A DNA stretch of 64,000 bases, taken from Nymphaea colorata. Its lineage: Eukaryota > Streptophyta > Magnoliopsida > Nymphaeales > Nymphaeaceae. Of the stretch, positions 55,175 to 64,000 are shown in pieces; position 1 is the first letter of the stretch; every line of letters starts with the position of its first letter. Made by a program: the position numbers and the translations under genes. Where the stretch lies: the NCBI RefSeq assembly GCF_008831285.2, contig NC_045145.1, positions 17,562,040-17,626,039 on the forward strand, written 5' to 3'. Below the pieces are notes generated by a model that was not told the DNA's origin, did not search any database, and saw only the letters and a list, made by a program, of their open reading frames with translations.

Positions 55175-55440
55175 GTGTTAGGAACAACACAGAATAAACT
55201 CTTTTCTCGCATTCTTAAGAGGGGGTTAAAAGCAACAAGAAAGAAGACAACGATTTACGTGGTTCGAAGTAATAATCTCCTACGTCCACGGTCGCACAGA
55301 TCTCTTGTATTCTCTCTCTTCTATGAACACATAGAACAGGCACTCTCAAGCGCGGCCATCCTCAAAACATAAGGATTAGGGCAAATCCACGGTATTGCAA
55401 ATGAGTGTCCAGATCAACTTCCATACACCAACAGAATCTA
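55175..55440. repeat. Probable LTR-derived repeat fragment
   Basis: The segment has ACGATTTACGTGGTTCG followed by CTACGTCCACGG and then TTGTATTCTCTCTC. I know this order from recurrent dispersed plant repeats thought to derive from LTR elements. No second LTR or coding region is seen here, so this rests on recall. Confidence 0.3.
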
Positions 55441-55447
55441 CAGCCAC

Positions 55448-55541
55448 ATGAGAACTTAAAATTAGTCTCTTCAGTGCTGCAAACTCACAGGTAGATGAGA
55501 ACTTAAAATTAGTCTCTTCAGTGCTGCAAACTCACAGGTAG
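55448..55541 (+). repeat. 47-bp perfect tandem duplication
   Basis: Two identical adjacent 47-base copies lie at 55448-55494 and 55495-55541. The unit begins ATGAGAACTTAAAATTAG and ends CACAGGTAG. Perfect identity suggests a recent duplication. Confidence 0.92.
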
Positions 55542-57308
55542 ATCGTGATCATAAAGGCGGATCCCCTTCCCACACTGTAGGTTGTACAACATCAACGGCT
55601 AGCTAGCTTGCTCATTAAGCATGGCAACAATTCTCTAGTGAAATAAAAGTATATATATATATATATATATATCTTTTACAAGTGGGTAGCCAGACAATCG
55701 TACACCATCTGTGTGTAGGTTAATAAGATGGTCAAAGTGCGTAAATGCGGTGAAAGTTACTTTCTGAGAAGTGTATAGTCCATGAATGGAGCTCGCGTTT
55801 GAATGTTCGTTAGAAGGGTAAGTAGTCTCACATTTAAATATAATATCATCAATCACAACCTACATTTTTCAGACATGCGATCACAGAGTTCTAGTGAAAT
55901 GGGGCGACGGCCGAGGGCCTGATCCTAAATGCCATCGGCTGCTTGCACATACGGCGATGATCCGAACCGTCGTTAATGCGATGAACAACCAGGGAGAATT
56001 TCTGAGCTAAAAAGCTGTTGGAAAACGAAGATTCATTGCTTTCACACGTACTTGTAAAAATGAAAACAGGACGAGCAAACCAGAAAGCTGTAATTAATCA
56101 GAATGAAGAAACGGACAGTGAATTCAAAAGCTGATAACATTGGTGCCGCAAGCAAACAAGAAATGGCAGGATTGCTTAGTATGCTACGGGAGATATGCCC
56201 CATCTTCATCTTTGTCCTCTTCTGCAAATAAAGCAGAAGCATAAAACAGCATCTGCGATTCAGTTGATAGCATGCAGAGATATGGCCGAGTGAGGACATC
56301 TCCCGGTGGGTCCGCATCCTAGTCCAGCCTTCACAGACATGTCCCCAATAAAGCAGAGAATGAATGTGAAGATGGATCTGGTAAAATGAAGAAAGCTGGG
56401 GAATGAATGAACGAATGAATCCATTACCAACCATTTTCCTCCACCACTGTTTTTCTTTTTTCTTTTGTCATGGGACAGAAAGTACATCGGCTTATAAACT
56501 TGTCAAAGATGATACCCGTGGAACTTTGTGGTCTCACTTGGGCCTCACCACACTCGGGAAAACTCCATGGTTTCGCGTCTCGTGTCATTTTCAACAAAAC
56601 TTTCAGGAAAGGGAACAGAAACGACTGAGACATAAGAGTTTTACACAATGAAGTTGGAGATTTTTGTGTACTTGAACGAGTCTGGCAAGTGTAATTTTAA
56701 GGAGTTTTTTACTGCTGCCCTTCTCAAGAGGGTTCGAGTTTTCCCTTTGGATTAATTTGATAAAAACAAAACTCATAGAGAGAGAGAGAGTGTGTGTGTG
56801 TGTTCAAATGTACCTTTCTGGTTGCCACTTTATCAAGAGGAGATGGGGAGAACTTCAAATCAGTAGTTTAAGTACTCCCTCCCTATATAAACATCTCCCT
56901 CTACAAAAACACAGGAGATGGACACACGGGTCTCGCCAAGTGCTGTGGTACCCACGCAAAATGTCGTGTTCTTAAGAGGGCACTAGAAACTACTCGGTTC
57001 GAACGATCTACTTTTCTCTTTTATCAGATCAATATCTAGTACTACTCGTAGTGAGCCAGCGGCATCTAATAATATCATTAGTTTTAAGCAGAAGAATTAA
57101 GATGTGCAGAAAACATCGAAGAAAAATGTACTTTTATACTTTTGAAATTCAATTCATTTGTTTGAAACGCGAGTCACATGAAAAATAAAAAAAGTTAATA
57201 TGAAAATTACATGCATTTAGAAAAACAGATTAGTTCTTGGTTTTTATTTTCTGAAATCTAGCTTCACACAAAGTCCCATAAAGTACAAAAGGAAGCGCAA
57301 CAATGTTG

Positions 57309-57344
57309 GAAAGCTCTCAGCAGCTAGAAAGCTCTCAGCAGCTA
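57309..57344 (+). repeat. 18-bp tandem duplication
   Basis: GAAAGCTCTCAGCAGCTA occurs twice back to back at 57309-57326 and 57327-57344. It is perfect and lies in gene-poor DNA. Confidence 0.9.
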
Positions 57345-59110
57345 AGTTATGTCCTGCACCTCATTGAAGTTACAGGTACTGCACATGTAAGTTCAATTTG
57401 CGTGGATACTTTCTATAAGAAGAGACTTCTCTGTAACTTTCTCTTAACCCTATAACCATTTAGTAAGTCATTATGCACGTGTCCCAAACTTGTAAAAATC
57501 TAGCGAAACCTACCATGTTGCCAATATTATAAAACAAACCTACTACGTTGCTAATTTAGTTATGCGGTTGTAAAACCCTCTTGCTAATTAAGTTCCTTAA
57601 TCAAATGAGCACCATTTATAACAAACAACAAAAAAAGGGTAGTGAGGTAGTGGTATTGGAAAAGCAACACGTAGATGTCAGCCGCATTTATGTTCTACTT
57701 GAGCAAATGCATGGACTCAATTAATTCTGATGCATCTCAATTAATTAGAAAAATCAGGATCCCATGAGTTGAGGAATAAAAAGAAATGAGAAATGTGGTG
57801 GAGGCAAGACTCTACAGGCATCAAGTGTAGTATAGGCTTTAATGAAGCACTGGGTCAAGGTGCAATATAAAAATACATGTAAAAGAAGAGTCAATTATGT
57901 GTAGTGGGAAATAAATGAGTATGATGCCACGCCTGCTGCAATCAATCTGCAGCTATAATTCACCAAGAGCATAAATGTGTATTGAAGAATCCGATGGTTG
58001 CAACTTGAATACGTACTGTCGCAAACTGCCACCTCTTTTTAGTACGTCGATAACTTCCACTACTACCTCCCATCTAATCAAGTCAGAAACAGCTGGCTTC
58101 GTATTAGAGATCACTGTCTCAAACTTTGTTATGAACAATGACTTTCAATTTATTTATCAAGATGACAGCCGATTTGAGCCTTAGATTGCATGGCTGAGAT
58201 GCTAGCTTCTTTGATTCTTTTATCAATTCTTTTAAGATCTTTTCTCTTCTTGATGCCTCTCTCCCTCCATCGACTCCCTCCTTCCACCTTTGCTAAACTA
58301 GGAACACCGGTGGCGGCATCCCCCGATGACGGCAGACCCACCGGCCCTTGGTGGAGGGACAGGCTTGTGTCCCTGGTTTAGCACAGGGGGGAGGGAGGGA
58401 GAAGATGGGTGGATTATTCCTCCACCACCACTGTTTGGAGCCTCACTGGCGGGCTTACCGGGACTCCGCTGAGTAGCGGGAGGCCTGCCGGTGAAGTGGC
58501 AGGCAATGGCGACAGGGATGGGTGAAATAATCAACCCATCTTTTGTTAACACAAAAAAGGAAGTCTGGTGGATTTGGGAAGGAGAGGGAGGTGACCGCCG
58601 GTGCTACTGGATGAAGGAGGGAGGGATGAATTGAGAAAATTGTGAAGAGAGAGTTGGCCAGGGAGAGAGAGGATGTTAAGAAAAATATATATATAAAAAA
58701 AAAAGAAAACAAAGAAGCCATCATTTGAACCATCCGACTAAAAATAAAAATCAGATCAACTGTTATTTTGACAAATAAATGTCAAAGTTATGGTTCAGTT
58801 TATATATATATATAATCAATCAACTTGATAGATAGACAATAATGTTCTCAAATTTGGAACATTATTTTGAACTGTACGATTAGTTTTAAACTTAGATGAA
58901 GGTTGTTCTTTATCTTTTAAATATTTGTTTTTAAGAAAGAAATGAGAAATTTCATCAATGTGTAAGCTGGTTACAAGGAGTTATCAGCGTTATATAGAAA
59001 AGTAATCATCGCGTCCTCGTAAGAGGGAAATTAGTTTGCATGGTACAACTTTGCTGCGAAATGAGTTTTGCCTTTCCAGAAGGCATTTTAGTTTATAAGA
59101 AAACTTTTAA

Positions 59111-59376
59111 TGGGGCTGCACACCAGATGTGTAGAGGCCAGCTCGAACTTGAGTCAAGCTACATGGAACGGGCTTGAGCTTGACTCGACGATATTGGCCC
59201 AACTTGTTAACTCGTTTAACTGGCATAATTGCTACTCATTTAACATTATTAGTTGAGTTGAGTCAAGTTTAAACGAGTTGAGTTCTTACAATTCGAGCTT
59301 GACTTGTTTAACATTTTGAGCATACATTTAAACTCAAGCTCAACTCATTTATAAACAGACTCATAGTGCAGCTCTA
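59111..59376. mobile_element. Degenerate copy of the GAGCTCGAG-type hAT-like element
   Basis: Its left end TGGGGCTGCACACCAG and inverted right end TAGAGCTGCACTATGAG match the TAGGGCTGCACACGAG terminus. The flanks ACTTTTAA (59103-59110) and ACTTTTAG (59377-59384) agree at 7 of 8 bases. The interior has decayed GAGTTGAG, AACTCGTTTAA and CAAGCTCAACTC units. It is 266 bp long. Confidence 0.7.
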
Positions 59377-62302
59377 ACTTTTAGTAAGGCTTTCAGTATA
59401 TGTTGAAACAGATTTCAGGTGCGTTAATTTGTCATGCTGTCATCTTAATTAGTTGGGCACACATAATTATAATTTTCTTCACTCTGCATGTTTTGCGACA
59501 ATACTGTCTCTACATCGTTTCTGCATCGCGATGAGCACTTTTTCCAATATCTTACTCTTGATGATATTCTTCACTCTCAAGGTTTTATTCTTAATTTCTT
59601 TTCTGTCACCAAATCTTCTTCTTTGAACCGCCTTTCCTTGCACTTGCTAGAATTTGGCGACACAATTTGTGCGTGTTTATTACATCATCATCTCTCTTTT
59701 GTCCTTCAACATAAAGTCAATGAGGCGCCTGCTTCCCTTGTTCACTAGGGAACTCCATTAATTCACCTCTGTGACGAGTGACATGAATGTTGAATGTCAA
59801 GATCTCGATGTCCTTCAACTTGAAAGCTTTAATTAAACCGACAAAGTTAGGTGTGCGGAGCTTTTGTAGGCACCGAAACAATAAGTTAGGCAGTTCTTTC
59901 ACGTTTATCTAAACCACGAATATCTGTACTGCTGCCTTCATACCGTCCTTCGCAAGTTCAATCGCTACCATGCCCCAAACAAGATATTTGACAACCTTTC
60001 TAGCTACACGATGATTGTGTTGAGCCTCAAGCTCCCTTCATTACACAAGGTTTTAAATTAAGTTCCACTGCCATGCTCGATTGATCAAGTGTAATATTAT
60101 ATATATATATATATATATTAAATAAACTATATTAAACATAAATCTAGAGCTTGGCATGATGTGGTAATTAAGCCTTGGCTGTACGTTGAATTCACATGGG
60201 TGTCACTCCTTTCTGGTTGGTATACAACCTAGAGTCAGGGACGTACACCTAAAGGGATTTATCCCGACTCCTAAGAGGATATCCCTTTGAATTCATTAAA
60301 AAAGAAACTATGATAAACACATGATCTTTGTGCATGAATCTATTATATATCTACTAGCTAATTTGCAAGAACGAGTGCATGTACTACCACAAATTATTAT
60401 TGAGAAAACGAATGCAATGTTTTCTGTTTCTCATCCATTTCCAGTCATATCCGGCCTGCATCTTGCTGTAAAAAGGAAAAAAAAACCAGTAGCATGCATG
60501 CTTAAATGTTAATTTGGATAGGGGTGCATCCCGGATAATCTTCCATGTGTTACGTACTTGTTTAATATTGTCAATCTCCAAACTTTTATGAGGAGTGATA
60601 AATTGACCGCTAGATAAAAATAAAAAATGTCTGCGTCATTCATAATGCTCTATTCTTTTTTATTGAACCCTTTTACTCTCTGCTAGTGACTACCATGGCC
60701 ATGTGATGTCCTTTGAATTCAAGCCACCAAAGCCGTTCAGCCTTTGCATGTATGCTCACTGTTAATGGTTCTCACTTTTACAGCAGAGTCTTAGCACATA
60801 TGCAGACGAAGACTGAGAGTGCACTTACAATACAACTTGCACTATAATTAAGAATTGATGTTGACCAATGAGAGCTATGAATGCCATAATAATATTCAAA
60901 CGGCGATCAAGACAATAAAAAAAATATCATGACTGTTGTGAGGGATATCCCCTCCCACATGGAATTCATGTTTAATTAATTAGAGTGGAATATATGCGAT
61001 TGGCTCCATGGCTTTCAGTAGAACCGGCCGCTTGTATGAAAATGAATGCGCGAACTTAAGAGCGTCACATTAGAAAAAATATCTGCTGAAACAAGCGTCG
61101 TGTAAAGATGGTAGCCATATCTTCCATTAGAAAAAAGGTTTCCAGGATTTGAGATGTGGAAAACGACATGAATCGAACTCCCCATTGTCGATGGCATCCT
61201 TTTCTTCCTTTTTTCTGTCTCTCTCCTTTGAAATAAACGTGAGATTGCGTGAAATCCAGGTCGGAAAAATCAGTTTGCTATCTCGGTGGCAGTATCTGAC
61301 TTCATTAGGAGCAGTGTCTTCTGTGAGAATAGTACAGCGGTTGCAGGAAACTCATCCCTTCCTTTGTTTCTATTTGAAGGAGAATATTGGCGTCACAAAT
61401 GACTCAAGATGCACGAGCTAGTCACGAAGATAAGTCAAAAATTTGTAGAATATGAAGCAGAGAGATAGAGAAAGAGGCGACCAGAGGTCACTCGAGATGG
61501 GAATGGTCCCAATTTTGCAGCTTGAGCAAGCCCTTCATTAATGGACGATCAGGCTTCAGACTTAATCTTTCAGGGACCCACTAAACCATTGCAATGGACC
61601 AATTAACGCAGCTCTCTCTCTCTCTTTCTCTCTTCCCCACCCCTCTCTTTGTGGAAAGCCGTTGAAGCCTAGGAAAGAGAATCCTCTACCTTTCCTTTTT
61701 TTGGATTATCAAGGATTACATGAGGAGAACTCGGCGGCCATGGAGCATAATCACCTGATAGTTTTCTTTTCTGCAGCAAAAAAAAAAAAGAAAGAAAGAG
61801 GAAAAAAAGAGGAACCACGATCACCTAATGCTTTTTTTCACTCCGTGTGGTGGGGAGAAAGGTAACCGAATTCTCATTCTCGGCAGATGGCAACCCTTCA
61901 AAAACGAAGAAGAAATGAAACATAAACTCGGGCAGATTACTTAGACAAACACAGAATAAAAACACCGGCTTGATTTCGTTCAAATGTTAAGGTTGTAACC
62001 TGAAAAGGAGGAAGAAGAAGAGAACTCTATAGTGATCTGTTTCTGAAACAGCGAAATGGAGTACAATACGTGCTATCTATCCTGGTGCCACGTACCCCGG
62101 TTTTCGTTCTCATCAACACGCGAGCGAGAGAGAGAATAGTTGCAGCAATGGCGAGAGCGAGAGAGAGAAAGAGAGAGTAGTTGCAGCAATGGTGAAAGTT
62201 CGACAAGCACGAAAGAAAGAAGGCATTGGCGTCAATTGTGGTCGAGCCTGAGGGAAGATTCTTTTACATCCCAGCTAAGAGAGAGAGGAGAGAGAGAGAG
62301 AG

Positions 62303-63250
62303 TTAAAGATGCAGATCGAGACTCACATTGTCCTTCGCCGACGGCGGTGTAGGCTCCGCCTGCTGGTGACCGAGCTCGTCCCCCGGCCTGGAGGAGGACG
62401 AACCCTCTGCTGCGAACAGCTGCAGTGGGAGGAGGGCCTGGTGGTGCTGCTGGTACCCCTCCTGAGCGTGGCTGCTCGGGAGCACGGGGACTCTCCACAG
62501 AGGCTGCAGTGGGCTGCCATTGATCGTCTGTGGCACGTTAGGCAGCCATGAGTAGGACGTGGTCTCGAAGCCACCTAAGAGTGTGCGGTTCAAGACCGGG
62601 AATCGTTGCTGCTGTTGGTAATTCATGAGCCCGTACACTGGACCTAGGCTCGAACCCACGGAGCCAGGGTGCCCCATGGCCGACTGCAGGTGCACCCTCT
62701 TGGCGTGTTGCCTCTCTCTCTTGTGTGCATTCTGATGGCCTCCCAAGGCCTGAGACGTCGGGAAATTCCGGCAGCAGTAGTGGCACTCGAATTTCCTACT
62801 CCCGCTGCTGGCGGCGGTGATGGCAGCGACGGCGGCGGTGGTACCACCACGACTAGCAATACTAGCATCGTTGTTATTCCCGGAGATGCCGTTGTTGTTG
62901 CTGTTGTTGTTGTTGCTACTGCTGTTCCCGTCCTCTAGCTCCTTGTTATCCTCCTCGCAGATCGTCTCGTCGGAGTCCTCCTCCTCCACGGAACCGCCCC
63001 GGCCCGGCTTCTGCTCGCTGAATTCTATGCCGAAGAGGCGAATGGCCTTCTCCTTCTTGCCGTTATTGTTACTGCCGCTGCTGTTGTTGTTGGCGGTGGT
63101 GGCGGCGTTCTCGACAAGGACGCCCGATCGGATGAAGGGCAGCTGAGAGAAGGAGTCGACGGAGGCCGGGATGCCGCCAGGCCCGGCCGACCCGATGCTG
63201 GAAGACTGGAAATTCATGTGAGCATGCTCAACAAAAGAGAGGCCCGCCAT
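62303..63250 (-). CDS. Single C2H2 zinc-finger protein with EAR motif (ZFP5/6/8-GIS-like)
   Basis: Single-exon gene for 315 residues. A conserved RLFGIEF box lies at residues 71-77, before an acidic stretch (EEEDSDETICEEDNKELE). Poly-Asn and Ser tracts encoded by AAC/AAT repeats run from about 108 to 127. One C2H2 finger has ligands C156, C159, H172 and H176 and carries QALGGH (167-172), the plant-specific DNA-contact motif. A basic KRERQHAKR follows. The C-terminus SLDLHL is an EAR repression motif of the LxLxL class. This layout fits the ZFP5/6/8 and GLABROUS INFLORESCENCE STEMS group, which regulate trichome and root-hair development downstream of gibberellin and cytokinin. Which member it is cannot be told from the sequence alone. 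The gene lies alone at the right end of a gene-poor stretch. Confidence 0.9.
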   Translation of the reverse strand: MAGLSFVEHAHMNFQSSSIGSAGPGGIPASVDSFSQLPFIRSGVLVENAATTANNNSSGSNNNGKKEKAIRLFGIEFSEQKPGRGGSVEEEDSDETICEEDNKELEDGNSSSNNNNSNNNGISGNNNDASIASRGGTTAAVAAITAASSGSRKFECHYCCRNFPTSQALGGHQNAHKRERQHAKRVHLQSAMGHPGSVGSSLGPVYGLMNYQQQQRFPVLNRTLLGGFETTSYSWLPNVPQTINGSPLQPLWRVPVLPSSHAQEGYQQHHQALLPLQLFAAEGSSSSRPGDELGHQQAEPTPPSAKDNVSLDLHL

Positions 63251-64000
63251 GAGAAGGCATGATGGAGTGCTCTCTCAGCTTGAAATGGGGGATGGAGACA
63301 TAAGAAGACGACGGCTACGACGATGACGGTGGTTTGTCTGTGGAGGTATCAAGAAGCATTCCCCTTCTGGTCTCTCAGGCAACTGTGGTTGATGGGTCCT
63401 GCAGATTTCTGACCCTTCTCTAGTCACCCCTCTGACAGATGAGCATTCCCTCTCAAAGTACTCTTTCTTTCATCATCCTTGTCGATCAACAGACACACAC
63501 ATAGAGAGAGAGAGAGGGAGAGAGAGAGAGAGAGAGAGAGAGTTACTATCTTTCAGAGAAGAGTGCACCCACGGGTCAACCAGGAAGGAGAGAGAGTGAG
63601 AGTTGATTTTGAGATCAGGCTATGATAAATATAGGTGGAGGAGGACATGGGCATTTGATAAGAGTACACTGATGATGGATGGCAATGCCGAGGGAGTGGG
63701 TGGTGGTGGGGATGTTGCTGCTTCTTCTTGTGTTTGTATTCTAAAAGGCACTTGCCCTCTCTCCGCTACATCTACCTGTACCTGTTTACAGACTCGGAGA
63801 TGCAGTGAGCATCGGCTGTGCCTTTGTGGTCCTCGCTACTGCAAAAAGTTCCGCCATTAAAAATACCAAAAGAAAGTCCACAGTCATTCCCCCGATGCAC
63901 AATCAAAGTACCTCTCCCCCTCTCTCTTAGGCAAGACCTTGCTCCTTTGACGTTCTCACACAGATATAATGTAAATTTGTATACTAAACGAGAGATATCA
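63251..64000. other. Promoter and upstream region of the zinc-finger gene
   Basis: On the gene's strand, a CT repeat of about 44 bases lies at 63499-63542 and probably belongs to the leader. Further upstream CTATATTTATC (63625-63634) is a candidate TATA element 375 bases before the ATG. Plus-strand frames here are low complexity. No other gene is seen to the window end. Confidence 0.5.
63499..63542. repeat. (GA)n microsatellite upstream of the zinc-finger gene
   Basis: This GA run, interrupted once by GGG, lies about 250-290 bases upstream of the ATG. On the gene's strand it is (CT)n, a common feature of plant 5' leaders. Confidence 0.9.

Larger units (their letters stand above)
55542..62302. 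other. Gene-poor region with small repeats
   Basis: TA runs lie at about 55651-55672 and 60098-60119. A (GA)n(TG)n tract lies at 56778-56801. GC-richer DNA of unknown nature lies at 58280-58640. At 59488-59748 a plus-strand frame has LDDILHSQGFILNFFSVTKS, faintly like the pre-integrase part of a Copia polyprotein, but too weak to call. The right end, 61990-62302, is GA-rich and should include the 3' untranslated region of the zinc-finger gene. No gene is supported. Confidence 0.45.

Noticed and set aside
59488-59748. Possible Copia gag-pre-integrase fragment (LDDILHSQGFILNFFSVTK)
   Set aside because: The likeness is limited to about 20 residues; no zinc knuckle, integrase or reverse transcriptase follows.
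62669-63146. Plus-strand frames of 80-110 codons opposite the zinc-finger gene
   Set aside because: They are antisense shadows; poly-Leu and poly-Val runs come from the AAC/AAT repeats that encode poly-Asn on the real strand.

Overview
The window is nuclear DNA of a flowering plant. The genes have spliceosomal introns with GT-AG (once GC-AG) borders, and the recognisable proteins are plant types: a chromomethylase, a cytosolic monodehydroascorbate reductase and an EAR-motif C2H2 zinc finger. Intergenic DNA is AT-rich and full of non-autonomous transposons, LINE remnants and microsatellites. I could not place the species below angiosperm.

Layout. 1-2.75 kb: no recognised gene. 2.75-3.80 kb (-): intronless RING-H2 E3 ligase with an N-terminal zinc ribbon. 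6.45-10.75 kb (+): six-exon 3-methyladenine DNA glycosylase. 11.73-12.54 kb (-): METTL21-like protein methyltransferase. 13.1-16.9 kb: nested transposons, possibly a coding-exon relic, and a LINE (-) carrying a GC-rich hAT-like insertion. 17.85-25.40 kb (+): complete 21-exon CMT3-type chromomethylase. 27.81-28.17 kb (-): two-exon gene for an 88-residue protein. 29.3-31.7 kb: a second LINE remnant and a 760-bp hAT-like element. 32.20-38.86 kb (+): ten-exon monodehydroascorbate reductase. 43.4-47.9 kb: two divergent paralogues for small membrane proteins. 48-62.3 kb: about 14 kb without a recognised gene but rich in small transposons. 62.30-63.25 kb (-): GIS/ZFP-like C2H2 zinc-finger protein.

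The genes are not an operon or an evident biosynthetic cluster. They are unrelated housekeeping or regulatory loci: DNA repair, DNA methylation, antioxidant metabolism, ubiquitination and transcriptional control. The exon models of the glycosylase, chromomethylase, MDHAR and 88-residue genes were spliced by eye. Reading frame was kept across every junction, giving 271, 869, 434 and 88 residues.

The most useful observations concern structure: a tandem duplication across an intron-exon junction of the chromomethylase; its GC-AG intron; hAT-like elements with exact 8-bp target duplications, one with an apparent paralogous empty site nearby; a transposon family that abuts TA microsatellites; and the divergent membrane-protein pair. 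I found no convincing wholly new biological system.
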